In this document: positions 1 through 7,015 of the stretch, one piece after another
How positions within the stretch are numbered: position 1 is the stretch's first letter
Layout of the letters: every line of letters starts with the position of its first letter
NCBI GenBank assembly: GCA_016710635.1
Contig: JADJVL010000005.1
Coordinates: forward strand, 186,001 to 250,000
Reading direction: 5' to 3'
DNA length: 64,000 nucleotides
From: Holophagaceae bacterium
GTDB taxonomy: Bacteria; Acidobacteriota; Holophagae; Holophagales; Holophagaceae
The notes under the pieces: model-generated
Told to the model about the DNA's origin: nothing
The model's input: the letters and a program-made list of their open reading frames with translations, nothing else
Database searches by the model: none
Translations under genes and position numbers: made by a program

Positions 1-19
1 GTGAAGCGCTGATGCCCGG

Positions 20-514
20 TTACTCCGCGGCCGGGGCCGCCTCGGCCTTCTTCCCGAACAGCAGGCTCCACGCGAACAGGATCCCGCCCACGACGATGCA
101 GCTGTCGGCGATGTTGAAGGTCCAGTAGTGCCAGCCGCGGAAGACGAAGTCGAGGAAGTCCACGACGTGGCCGCGCAGGAGGCGGTCGAGGCCGTTGCCG
201 GCGGCGCCGCCGAGGATGAGGCCGAGGGCGACGCGCTCCAGGCGCGGGGTGCCCGCGGCGAAGAACTCCCGGCCGAAGTACCAGAGGGCGGCGAGGCCCG
301 CCACGGTGAAGAGGCTGGTGCGCAGCCAGTCCGGCGCGGTGTGGAGGCTGCCGAAGATGGCGCCCTTGTTGTACCCGAGGGTGAGGCTGAAGAAGCCCGG
401 GATGACCGGCCGGCTCATGCCCTCCCGGGGCAGGATGGACAGGATCCAGGCCTTCGACGCCCAGTCCGCGAAGAAGGCGATGAGGGGCAGCAGGGACCAG
501 CGCAGGCGGCTCAT
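20..514 (-). CDS. lspA: Lipoprotein signal peptidase (signal peptidase II)
   Basis: Inner-membrane aspartyl protease that removes signal peptides from diacylglyceryl-modified prolipoproteins. The 164-residue protein is a normal length for the family and has about four hydrophobic segments. The two family motifs carrying the catalytic aspartates are visible: GNGLDR (Asp about 110) and FNIADS (Asp about 137). The start chosen is the ATG at 514, which overlaps the ileS stop as ATGA. The frame stays open upstream inside ileS, but that extension is arginine/proline-rich and has no family similarity. The ileS-lspA gene order is common in bacteria, and the overlap implies translational coupling. Several predicted lipoproteins in this window would be its substrates. 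Confidence is high. Confidence 0.95.
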   Translation of the reverse strand: MSRLRWSLLPLIAFFADWASKAWILSILPREGMSRPVIPGFFSLTLGYNKGAIFGSLHTAPDWLRTSLFTVAGLAALWYFGREFFAAGTPRLERVALGLILGGAAGNGLDRLLRGHVVDFLDFVFRGWHYWTFNIADSCIVVGGILFAWSLLFGKKAEAAPAAE

Positions 515-3348
515 CCCTTCACCGGGCCGGCGGCGATGACCTTGGCGCAGCGTAGGCAGAGGTCCGGATCCTCCTGGGTGCCGTGGCCGCCCCGGTGGTC
601 CCAGCAGCGGGGGCACTTGGGGCCGGCGTGGGGCCTGACTTCCACCGAGAGCTCGGCGGCGTCATAGAACTCTAGGCCCGAGACCACGAAGAGGTCTTCC
701 AGGTTCTCCCCCAGCCCGTGCAGCTCGAGCTGGTTCTCCGCCGGCAGCCCGATGCGCACGGCGGCGTCCAGGCTGGTGCCGATGGTCTTGGCGGCGCGGT
801 GGGGCTCCATGGCCCCCTGCACCGCTTCCCGCACGATCCAGAGGGCGGTCCAGGCCTCGTGCTCCCGGGCGGCGACGCCTTCGGGGAAGCGCTGCTGGAA
901 GACCGAGCCTTCCACACCGGGGATGTGTTCCCAGATCTCGTCGGCGGTGAAGCTGAGCACCGGCGCCAGGAGGACGGCGAGGCCCTCGGCGAGGGTGTGG
1001 CACAGCGTCCGGCAGCTGCGGCGCCGGGGGGAATCGAGGGCGTCGCAGTAGAGGCGGTCCTTGATGATCTCGAAGTAGCGGCCGGAAAGGTCCCGCTGGC
1101 AGAACTCCAGGATGGCCTGGGTGGCGCGGTGGAACTCGAAGGCCAGGTAGGCTTCGCGGACCTCCCGGGCCAGGCGCAGGAAGGCGCCGTGGATCCAGAT
1201 GTCGAGATCGGTCCAGCCGGTCTCCGGCACCGCGTCCCGGGCCGGATCGTAGCCGTCCAGGGCGCCCAGGAGGAAGCGCAGGGTGTTGCGGATCTTGCGG
1301 TAGGCGTCCGCGGTGCGCTCCAGGATCTCCTTGCCGATGCGCACGTCCTCGTTGTAGTCCACGCTGCAGGTCCAGAGCCGCAGGATGTCGGCGCCGTAGG
1401 TCTTGAAGACCTCCTCGGGGGTCACCGTGTTGCCCAGGGACTTGGACATCTTCTGGCCCTTGGCGTCCAGCACGAAGCCGTGGGTGACCACGGTGGTGTA
1501 GGGCTTCTGGCCGCTGGCGGCGAGGTTGAAGAGGAGCGAGGAATGGAACCAGCCCCGGTGCTGGTCCGAGCCTTCCAGGTAGATGAACTGCCCGTAGTCG
1601 GCGCGGGAGAGTTCCGGGTGGGTGTCGCAGACGACGCCGGCGCTGACGCCGCTGTCGATCCACACATCGAGGATGTCGGTCTCCTTCTGGTAGTCCGCCG
1701 GGTCGATGCCCAGGCCGTCCGCCAGGGCGGTCACGTCCGCGTCCGCCCAGGCCTCGATGCCGCCCGCCTCGATGAGCCGGGCGGCGCGCTCGAAGAGCTC
1801 GGGGTGAACGAAGGGCTCGCCGGTCTCGACGTGGCGCAGCACGGTGATGGGCGTGCCCCAGGCGCGCTGGCGGCTGATGCACCAGTCCGGGCGCCCGGCG
1901 ATCATGGCGTGGATGCGGTTGCGCCCCGCGGCAGGCACCCAGCGGGTGGCGTCCACGCCGTCCAGCCCCAGCTCCCTCAGGCTCTTGCCGAGGCCCGCCA
2001 GCTCGTCGTCCATGGTGATGAACCACTGCTCGGTGGCCCGGAAGAGGATGGGCGTCTTCGTGCGCCAGCAGTGCGGGTAGCTGTGGTTCAGCGTGTCCTC
2101 GTGCAGAAGGGCGCCGGCGGCCTTCAGCTTCTCGATGACGATCGGATTCGATTCGAAGATGTTCTTGCCTTCAAGTTCGGCATCCTCCACGGCGGCGGTG
2201 AACTTCCCGTCGGGGCCCACGGCCTGGAAGAGGCCCAGGTGGTGGGCGATGGCGAAGTCGTCCACGCCGTGGTCCGGGGCCGTGTGCACCAGGCCCGTGC
2301 CCGTGTCGGCGGTGACGTGGTCCCCCATGAGCACCGGGCTGTCCCGGTCGATCCAGGGATGGCGCGCGACCAGGGTCTGGAATTCCTTCCCCTTCAGGAC
2401 GGCCCGGGTGTGCAGGGTCAGGCCGAGCTGCTTGTTGAAGGTTTCCAGCAGGGGCACGGCGACCGCATAGAACTGATCAACCCCGTCGATCGCTTCGAAG
2501 GCGAGGGCGTACTCCATGTCCGGATGCATGGCGATGGCGCGGTTGCTGGGCAGGGTCCAGGGCGTGGTCGTCCAGATGGGCAGGAAGAGGCGGAAGGCCC
2601 CGGCGGGACGGATGCCGGTGGCGTCCAGGAAGGCCTTCGCCTTGTCGCCGGGCACTTCGAAGCGCACGGTGACCGCGGGGCTGGTGCGGTCCGCGTACTC
2701 GACTTCGGCCTCCGCCAGGGCGGTGCGGGCGCCGTAGCTCCAGTGCACCACCTTCAGCTTGCGGGTCACGGCCTTGTGCTCGAAGAGCTGGCCCAGCTGG
2801 CGGACGACGGCGGCCTCGTAGGCGGGATCCATGGTGAGGTAGGGCGTGTCCCAGGCGCCGAGGACGCCGAGGCGCTGGAAGCCCGTGCGCTGGGCGTCGA
2901 TCCACTTGTTGGCGAAGGCCCGGCACTTCTCCAGGAACTGGGCGCGGCTCAGTTCCCGGCGCTTGGGGCCGAGATCCTTCTCCACCGCGTGCTCGATGGG
3001 CAGGCCGTGGCAGTCCCAGCCCGGCACGTAGGGCGACTCGCAGCCGTCCAGCCAGCGGGACTTCACCACCACGTCCTTGAGGATCTTGTTCAGGGCGTGG
3101 CCGATGTGGATGGCGCCGTTGGCGTAGGGCGGCCCGTCGTGGAGCACCGCCCGGCCCCGGCCCTTGCCCGCGGCGTTGTCCGCCCTGCGGGTGGCCTCGA
3201 CGCGCTCATAGAGCGACATCCCCTCCGCGTCCCGGGCCTGCCACGCCTCGATCCGCTTCGGCTCCCGCTGCGGCAGATCCGCCTTCATGGGGAAGTCCGT
3301 CTTCGGCAGATAGACCGGATATTTCTTCTTGGGAGAAGCTTCGCTCAT
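511..3348 (-). CDS. ileS: Isoleucyl-tRNA synthetase
   Basis: Class I aminoacyl-tRNA synthetase that charges tRNA-Ile in the cytoplasm. The protein has 945 residues, typical for bacterial IleRS. The HIGH signature is at about residues 81-84 (NGAIHIGHALNK) and the KMSKS loop at about 631 (GQKMSKSLGN). Between them lies the large CP1 editing insertion, with the WTTTPWTLPSN motif. The C-terminus carries a zinc-binding four-cysteine module (CPRCW then CLRC, residues about 909-934). The ATG at 3348 is used; the N-terminal region resembles other IleRS starts. It is first in a two-gene unit with lspA, overlapping by four bases. Confidence 0.97.
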   Translation of the reverse strand: MSEASPKKKYPVYLPKTDFPMKADLPQREPKRIEAWQARDAEGMSLYERVEATRRADNAAGKGRGRAVLHDGPPYANGAIHIGHALNKILKDVVVKSRWLDGCESPYVPGWDCHGLPIEHAVEKDLGPKRRELSRAQFLEKCRAFANKWIDAQRTGFQRLGVLGAWDTPYLTMDPAYEAAVVRQLGQLFEHKAVTRKLKVVHWSYGARTALAEAEVEYADRTSPAVTVRFEVPGDKAKAFLDATGIRPAGAFRLFLPIWTTTPWTLPSNRAIAMHPDMEYALAFEAIDGVDQFYAVAVPLLETFNKQLGLTLHTRAVLKGKEFQTLVARHPWIDRDSPVLMGDHVTADTGTGLVHTAPDHGVDDFAIAHHLGLFQAVGPDGKFTAAVEDAELEGKNIFESNPIVIEKLKAAGALLHEDTLNHSYPHCWRTKTPILFRATEQWFITMDDELAGLGKSLRELGLDGVDATRWVPAAGRNRIHAMIAGRPDWCISRQRAWGTPITVLRHVETGEPFVHPELFERAARLIEAGGIEAWADADVTALADGLGIDPADYQKETDILDVWIDSGVSAGVVCDTHPELSRADYGQFIYLEGSDQHRGWFHSSLLFNLAASGQKPYTTVVTHGFVLDAKGQKMSKSLGNTVTPEEVFKTYGADILRLWTCSVDYNEDVRIGKEILERTADAYRKIRNTLRFLLGALDGYDPARDAVPETGWTDLDIWIHGAFLRLAREVREAYLAFEFHRATQAILEFCQRDLSGRYFEIIKDRLYCDALDSPRRRSCRTLCHTLAEGLAVLLAPVLSFTADEIWEHIPGVEGSVFQQRFPEGVAAREHEAWTALWIVREAVQGAMEPHRAAKTIGTSLDAAVRIGLPAENQLELHGLGENLEDLFVVSGLEFYDAAELSVEVRPHAGPKCPRCWDHRGGHGTQEDPDLCLRCAKVIAAGPVKG

Positions 3349-3454
3349 CGGCGCCCTCGTGCGTCAGCGGCGGACACCCAAGCCCGCCGGAGTTGAAGTT
3401 CCAGTGGACCACAACCGGGGCCTTCCGTGAAGCGGGAAGCCTTGAAGGGACTGG

Positions 3455-3474
3455 GCTTCGGGTAGTTCCGAAGC
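3455..3474 (-). terminator. Hairpin directly after the CxxC-repeat gene
   Basis: On the minus strand a 7-bp perfect stem (GCTTCGG / CCGAAGC) with a 6-base loop starts at the base after the stop codon of the CxxC-repeat gene. No T-tract follows, so it is at best a weak or factor-assisted terminator, or a 3'-end stabilising hairpin. Confidence 0.35.
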
Positions 3475-3873
3475 TCAGGCCGGGCCCGCGGGCCGCCGGT
3501 AGACGCCGGTGCCCTGGCAGTTCGCGCAGGCCAGGTCGACCCGCAGGGTGCCGCCGCAACGCTTGCAGGGCAGCTTCAAGGACCCGGTGCCGGAGCATTT
3601 GGCGCACGGGGTGCTGAAGGCCAGCTGGGTCTTGTGCCCCTTGCACCGCGGGCACGGCGACCCGTCCTGCAAAACGCCCCGCGCCTCGCACCGCGCGCAG
3701 GGCCCCGCCTTCTGGGTGTACAGGCCCTTCCCGGAGCATTTCCGGCAGGTCGCGACCATCTCCCCGCGGCCCTTGCAGGCGTCGCAGGCGCCAGGCAGGC
3801 GGCCGGAACCGGAGCAGCGCAGGCAGGGGACGCCGGGGTTGGTTGATGGGGCGGGCGGGGTGGCGTTGGTCAT
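3475..3873 (-). CDS. Small protein with eight CxxC zinc-ribbon repeats (DnaJ zinc-finger-like)
   Basis: A 132-residue protein built almost entirely of eight CxxC motifs, several in the full DnaJ-type CxxCxGxG form (CLRCSGSG, CDACKGRG, CRKCSGKG, CAKCSGTG, CANCQGTG). This is the central zinc-binding substrate-interaction module of DnaJ, but there is no J-domain and no C-terminal substrate domain. A stand-alone zinc-binding chaperone or redox protein is plausible; the function is unknown. Codon use and GC match the chromosome, so it is probably resident rather than a cassette. A truncated attC half-site ends 6 bases before its ATG, so whatever lay upstream of it originally has been replaced by the cassette array. 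Confidence 0.8.
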   Translation of the reverse strand: MTNATPPAPSTNPGVPCLRCSGSGRLPGACDACKGRGEMVATCRKCSGKGLYTQKAGPCARCEARGVLQDGSPCPRCKGHKTQLAFSTPCAKCSGTGSLKLPCKRCGGTLRVDLACANCQGTGVYRRPAGPA

Positions 3874-3879
3874 GGGGTC

Positions 3880-3912
3880 CAGTGTGGGTCTGAGTTGAGC
3901 GGAGGGTTAGGT
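3880..3912 (-). other. Truncated attC half-site (distal end of the array)
   Basis: The minus strand reads ACCTAAC (R'' box, bases 3912-3906), then CCTCCGCTCAACTCAGACCC, which matches the left arm of the other attC sites with a few changes. The right arm and the R' box (GTTAACT then GTTAGG) are absent: the start codon of the CxxC-repeat gene follows. The last cassette therefore has lost half of its recombination site, which should fix it in place. Confidence 0.75.
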
Positions 3913-3926
3913 GGCTGGTGGTTCCT

Positions 3927-4361
3927 TTACGCGAACAACCACCCCTTAGTGCTTTGCTCAATTTTTACGTTATTTGGATTATCGAAAGAGATTAAGATAT
4001 ATAGGCCATCAGAGGACTTAAGTTTGAACTCCCAATATCTATTTTGTTTTTGGCTATAGATTGCAATGCTAATATCTTGGCTGAAAGTATATATAGGTAT
4101 TTGAGTACTAATACCAGTAGACGCATTCGTATTAAATGTGCCAAATATGCATCTTACGCCATTCACCCAAAGCTCGATCGTGTCTTGATGGTCTACCCAG
4201 CCTAAGTACAACCAACCACTAGGTGCATTTCTCTTGGTTTCCTCTGGCCTCCCGATGGATGGAAGGTTGTTCACAAATCGCTTCTCGGAGATGGGCTTCT
4301 CGCAGCCAAGAGGGCCTAACGCTAGTGCAAGAAGAATCGTTGAAATGCGATGACGGGACAT
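3927..4361 (-). CDS. Cassette gene 8 (most distal): predicted lipoprotein, unknown function
   Basis: A 144-residue protein with an N-terminal signal sequence ending in a lipobox (LGPLGC), so it is probably a periplasm-facing lipoprotein. The mature part is rich in beta-prone, aromatic and Asn residues (WVDHQDTIELWVNG and similar); no known family was recognised. The ATG at 4361 is chosen because the longer reading frame to 4418 is made of translated attC sequence. Between attC and ATG the sequence GTTAGGTGGAAG offers a Shine-Dalgarno match that is partly the R' box. Base composition is much more AT-rich than the flanking chromosome. Its own attC downstream is only a half-site. Confidence 0.75.
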   Translation of the reverse strand: MSRHRISTILLALALGPLGCEKPISEKRFVNNLPSIGRPEETKRNAPSGWLYLGWVDHQDTIELWVNGVRCIFGTFNTNASTGISTQIPIYTFSQDISIAIYSQKQNRYWEFKLKSSDGLYILISFDNPNNVKIEQSTKGWLFA

Positions 4362-4366
4362 CTTCC

Positions 4367-4465
4367 ACCTAACGGAGGAAGTTAACCGGCCCAACCGTGG
4401 GCGGGATACATGGAGCATGAGGGAAGAAAGGCACGGTTGGGTCCGGGTTGAACGAAGGGTTAGGC
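4367..4465 (-). other. attC recombination site (99 bp), between cassettes 7 and 8
   Basis: On the minus strand R'' is GCCTAAC (4465-4459) and R' is GTTAGGT (4373-4367). The two inner arms contain complementary CCCAACCGTG and CACGGTTGGG, allowing a long hairpin with a few unpaired bases, as required for bottom-strand recombination by IntI. It belongs to cassette 7. Confidence 0.9.
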
Positions 4466-4475
4466 ACCGTACTGA

Positions 4476-4733
4476 TTAGCGATTCTGATTATAGAGATTA
4501 ATTAGGATGAAGACCCAAAAGCCAAGCCAGAGTAGGCCGCAGAGGATGAAGCTTATGCCGAGTTGGGTAGCATTCTTTCCCCGAGCGATCATGCCTGGGC
4601 CGCCCCTTGGACCAACATCTGCTTCGCGTTTGTAAATGATCCTTACGCCATGGACAATGCCAAGAACCCCGACTGCGCAAAAGATAATCGCAAGCAAGGG
4701 AGTTGGTTGACTATTGGTCGGGGAGTTGATCAT
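4476..4733 (-). CDS. Cassette gene 7: small two-span membrane protein
   Basis: An 85-residue protein with two hydrophobic segments (about residues 12-32 and 57-80) separated by a basic, Gly-rich loop. No family was recognised. The ATG at 4733 lies only three bases after the preceding attC (GTTAGGC-CGC-ATG), so there is almost no leader and any ribosome-binding sequence must lie inside the attC site. The stop lies about 10 bases before its own attC. It is one of several membrane-embedded products in this array. Confidence 0.7.
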   Translation of the reverse strand: MINSPTNSQPTPLLAIIFCAVGVLGIVHGVRIIYKREADVGPRGGPGMIARGKNATQLGISFILCGLLWLGFWVFILINLYNQNR

Positions 4734-4736
4734 GCG

Positions 4737-4835
4737 GCCTAACGGAGGAAGTTAACCGGCCCAACCGTGAGCCGGAGATCTAAAGCATGACGGTAGAAAG
4801 GCACGGTTGGGTCCGGGTTGAACGGAGGGTTAGGT
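4737..4835 (-). other. attC recombination site (99 bp), between cassettes 6 and 7
   Basis: Minus-strand R'' is ACCTAAC (4835-4829) and R' is GTTAGGC (4743-4737), with the same paired arms CCCAACCGTG / CACGGTTGGG as its neighbours. The TAA inside R'' is the stop codon of cassette gene 6. Confidence 0.9.
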
Positions 4836-5075
4836 TGCGAGCTCTCGAAGGCCGCGAGCTAAGGCCTCGAGGTGGTCCTGCTGTTCCATGGGCAGAGGAT
4901 CTGTGGACTTGTGTTCAAAGAAAAGGCGGGCGCATTCAGACCGGGCATGTTCCATCTGTGGATCCTGGTAGTGATTCACGATGAATCTGTGCCACTCAGC
5001 TGTCGTGACCATGTTCCGGGCAGCGTACTCGAGGAATGACGCGAGCAGCGCTGGTGTCATAGGCCGGTATGCCAC
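4830..5075 (-). CDS. Cassette gene 6: small cytoplasmic protein, unknown function
   Basis: An 81-residue soluble protein of mixed charge, probably largely helical, with no recognised family. It starts at a GTG at 5075; an in-frame ATG at 5060 is an alternative, and no strong Shine-Dalgarno sequence separates the two. The stop codon TAA (4832-4830) is supplied by the R'' box of its attC site, so the gene could not terminate at this position without that site. Confidence 0.7.
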   Translation of the reverse strand: MAYRPMTPALLASFLEYAARNMVTTAEWHRFIVNHYQDPQMEHARSECARLFFEHKSTDPLPMEQQDHLEALARGLRELAT

Positions 5076-5081
5076 GGAGCA

Positions 5082-5180
5082 ACCTAACGGATGAAGTTAA
5101 CCGGCCCAACCGTGGGCCGAACGACTAGAGCATGACGGAAGTAGGACACGGTTGGGTCCGGGTTGAACGATGGGTTAGGC
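5082..5180 (-). other. attC recombination site (99 bp), between cassettes 5 and 6
   Basis: Minus-strand R'' is GCCTAAC (5180-5174) and R' is GTTAGGT (5088-5082). The outer arms match those of the other 99-bp sites and the central loop carries a few base differences. The TAA in R'' ends cassette gene 5. Confidence 0.9.
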
Positions 5181-5456
5181 CGAAGGGCTGGCGTTTTGAG
5201 TGCGCCCTGGCATGCCTAGATAGGTGAGTAGAACCGATAACAAGAGAAGTACAGGGCGCCAAAAATACTCGAAGGCATAGGGGAATCTGATGCCGAGCAG
5301 GTGAAAGCCACCTTGATGAATGCCATGCGTGCCGTTGCCAGTTGTGTACACGAGTCCGGTTTCAGAGATCACCGCAAGGAGGAGCGCCCAAAGGACCAAA
5401 CCTAAAAGTGCAGCGATGCACGCGCGAGCCCAGGTGAAATTTGGAGCGAGCTTCAT
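5175..5456 (-). CDS. Cassette gene 5: small two-span membrane protein
   Basis: A 93-residue protein with a hydrophobic segment near the N-terminus (about 10-30) and a second one at about 65-82. The intervening loop is rich in Gly, His and aromatic residues. No family was recognised. The ATG at 5456 lies five bases after the R' box of the preceding attC. The TAA stop (5177-5175) is within the R'' box of its own attC. Confidence 0.7.
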   Translation of the reverse strand: MKLAPNFTWARACIAALLGLVLWALLLAVISETGLVYTTGNGTHGIHQGGFHLLGIRFPYAFEYFWRPVLLLLSVLLTYLGMPGRTQNASPSA

Positions 5457-5461
5457 GTGCG

Positions 5462-5523
5462 GCCTAACGGATGAAGTTAACCGGCCCGGCGTAGCCGGGT
5501 CCGGGTTGAACGGGAGGTTAGGC
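5462..5523 (-). other. Short attC recombination site (62 bp), between cassettes 4 and 5
   Basis: Minus-strand R'' is GCCTAAC (5523-5517) and R' is GTTAGGC (5468-5462). The outer arms equal those of the 99-bp sites, but the apical part of the stem is shorter: the arms meet over a GGCTACGCC-like tip. This looks like a deletion of the variable terminal structure and would not be expected to destroy recombination. Confidence 0.85.
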
Positions 5524-5544
5524 GCGACGGACTGATCATTGATC

Positions 5545-5991
5545 TCACCCTTTGTTGCCTTGAGCAGTTGGTAATTTGCCCAGATTAAATCTTACAAGAA
5601 GGTGGAAGCGCACCTCGGCAAGATCCTTACGCAGGTTCGGGTCTACATCGAATTCAATTTGGTGCGCGAAAGCTTCCGCGGATCCAATCAGCTCCTTTGG
5701 CCCATCCCGGGTTCCTATTCGAAGGATCTCCCCTTTCCGATTCAAGAAGAGAATGAGGTTCACATCGCCTTGTACACCGGTTCGTTTGGCGGTCTCTGGA
5801 TAGGTAGGTGAGGGTGGAGCGTGTCGGATCACTACTTGCTCTCGCAATTCGATGACCTTGCCATTTTCAATCTCGTAAGCGCCGCCTTTCTGAACTGGAG
5901 TTGGCGTGGCTTCGCGATCAGTCTTTGTTCCATGGCAACCCAGTAGGAACACGAGAATGATGGGCAGGCTCGAAAGAATTCTTTGCGCCAT
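5545..5991 (-). CDS. Cassette gene 4: lipoprotein with TonB C-terminal-like domain
   Basis: A 148-residue protein with a signal sequence ending in a lipobox (FLLGC). The rest resembles a TonB/TolA C-terminal fold: a PTYPETAKRTGVQGDVNLILFLNRKG segment (proline, tyrosine, small residues, then G..G.V) and a later VRFHLLVRF strand. Such domains usually carry energy to outer-membrane receptors, but here there is no N-terminal TonB anchor, so it may be a decoy, an inhibitor or a structural relative. The ATG at 5991 is preferred over the longer frame to 6009, which reads into attC. Length and GC are typical of a cassette gene. Confidence 0.72.
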   Translation of the reverse strand: MAQRILSSLPIILVFLLGCHGTKTDREATPTPVQKGGAYEIENGKVIELREQVVIRHAPPSPTYPETAKRTGVQGDVNLILFLNRKGEILRIGTRDGPKELIGSAEAFAHQIEFDVDPNLRKDLAEVRFHLLVRFNLGKLPTAQGNKG

Positions 5992-5996
5992 GGGAC

Positions 5997-6095
5997 GCCT
6001 AACGAACAAAGTTAACCGGCCCGACCGTGAGCCGAAGGTTTAATTCATGATGGCAGCAACCCACGGTTGGGTCCGGGTTGAACGAGAGGTTAGGA
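5997..6095 (-). other. attC recombination site (99 bp), between cassettes 3 and 4
   Basis: Minus-strand R'' is TCCTAAC (6095-6089) and R' is GTTAGGC (6003-5997). Several substitutions in the arms (CGACCGTG for CAACCGTG) make it the most divergent of the 99-bp sites. The TAA in R'' ends cassette gene 3. Confidence 0.88.
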
Positions 6096-6473
6096 GCCCG
6101 CGGGGAGAGGACTCATTTTGATAAGGAAACGAGAAATGAGCCAGAAAGATAGGGGCGGGCCAAATGACAGCGAGAACAGAAGGTTTTTCTCATTGTACGA
6201 GTCATGAAATGGGCGAAGATTCAGCGACTCGAAAATGACTGCGATTAAATAGGTGACGATAAATGCAAGAGCAACGAAAAGGTATTTCTTAAGGCCGAGT
6301 GGACGCCAAAATTTGTAAGGAAATACGCACCAGTTCGCAATGAATCCCAAGGGAATGCCGACGGCCATACCGACCAGTCGATTGCCCGTGAAGATGATGC
6401 ACCCCGCCATACCAAGGAACGCTGCGAATGGGGCAGTCAGCGTGAGCGCCAGGAGCCACAACACCAGATTCAC
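6090..6473 (-). CDS. Cassette gene 3: four-span membrane protein, unknown function
   Basis: A 127-residue, very hydrophobic protein with about four transmembrane segments (near residues 3-22, 28-45, 62-82 and 102-118). No known family was recognised. The GTG at 6473 is chosen: an upstream ATG at 6506 would translate attC sequence into a GRLTSSVR leader, and the R' box immediately upstream reads GTTAGGAG, giving an AGGAG Shine-Dalgarno four bases before GTG. The stop TAA (6092-6090) comes from its own attC R'' box. Confidence 0.72.
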   Translation of the reverse strand: MNLVLWLLALTLTAPFAAFLGMAGCIIFTGNRLVGMAVGIPLGFIANWCVFPYKFWRPLGLKKYLFVALAFIVTYLIAVIFESLNLRPFHDSYNEKNLLFSLSFGPPLSFWLISRFLIKMSPLPAGS

Positions 6474-6478
6474 GGGAC

Positions 6479-6577
6479 TCCTAACGGAGGAAGTTAACCG
6501 GCCCAACCGTGGGCCGAACGACTAAAGCATGACGGAAGCAAGGCACGGTTGGGTCCGGGTTGAACGGAGGGTTAGGC
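6479..6577 (-). other. attC recombination site (99 bp), between cassettes 2 and 3
   Basis: Minus-strand R'' is GCCTAAC (6577-6571) and R' is GTTAGGA (6485-6479). The GA of R' together with the next G makes the AGGAG in front of cassette gene 3. The TAA in R'' ends cassette gene 2. Confidence 0.9.
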
Positions 6578-6907
6578 GTGCGCCGAATGTAGGCCCCAGG
6601 TGAATGACATACCCGCGGATTCAACGATGCCCGCAGCGCGAGAGAGAAAGTCTGCCTTGGTGTTTTCGGGTGGGTCGTGGAGGAAATCAACTTCTATCCG
6701 GACCACTTTCCCGATGGAGCCAGGAAACTCCTGAGTGAGTTGACCCGATTCGACGAAAGCGAGATAGGCATTCAGCTTGTTCTGAAGAGCGACTAGGTGT
6801 GCGTGTTCATCACTCCAATCAAGGTGATCAGTAATAACCAACCGAGTGACTGAATCCTCTGGCTTCGTGGCCACGAGGTCGATCATGTCGGCTTGTTCGA
6901 TGGTCAT
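6572..6907 (-). CDS. Cassette gene 2: DUF6572-like protein
   Basis: A 111-residue soluble protein. The pattern MTIEQADMIDL then VTRLVITDHLDW then HLVALQNKLNAYLAFVESGQL, followed by a beta-strand pair and a short C-terminal helix, matches my recollection of the DUF6572 family of small uncharacterised bacterial proteins; this is recall, not a search result. The ATG at 6907 lies about ten bases downstream of the preceding attC. The stop TAA (6574-6572) is within the R'' box of its own attC. No biochemical role can be given. Confidence 0.75.
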   Translation of the reverse strand: MTIEQADMIDLVATKPEDSVTRLVITDHLDWSDEHAHLVALQNKLNAYLAFVESGQLTQEFPGSIGKVVRIEVDFLHDPPENTKADFLSRAAGIVESAGMSFTWGLHSAHA

Positions 6908-6916
6908 TGCCGGGAC

Positions 6917-7015
6917 GCCTAACGGATGAAGTTAACCGGCCCAACCGTGAGCCGGATGACTAGAGCATGAAGGAAGTAAGGCACGGTTGGGTCCGGGTTG
7001 AACGAGTGGTTAGGC
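6917..7015 (-). other. attC recombination site (99 bp), between cassettes 1 and 2
   Basis: Minus-strand R'' is GCCTAAC (7015-7009) and R' is GTTAGGC (6923-6917), with the same paired arms as the other 99-bp sites. The TAA in R'' ends cassette gene 1. Confidence 0.9.

Noticed and set aside
718..3396. Long plus-strand open frame opposite ileS
   Set aside because: It is the antisense shadow of a certain housekeeping gene and has no recognisable domain.
3349..3454. T-box or other riboswitch leader in front of ileS
   Set aside because: No T-box consensus (AGGGTGG-type) sequence or recognisable antiterminator was found in the leader.
3874..3961. Upstream extension of the CxxC-repeat region in another frame to 3961
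   Set aside because: That frame is Arg/Pro-rich, crosses the half attC and cassette gene 8, and overlaps real coding in the wrong frame.
6474..6506. ATG at 6506 as the start of cassette gene 3
   Set aside because: The extra residues are translated attC sequence, and a better-placed AGGAG lies before the GTG at 6473.
4367..7015. Regularly repeated near-identical sequences resembling a CRISPR array
   Set aside because: Repeats are 62 or 99 bp and separated by open reading frames of about 250-450 bases. Their ends match attC boxes and no cas genes are present.
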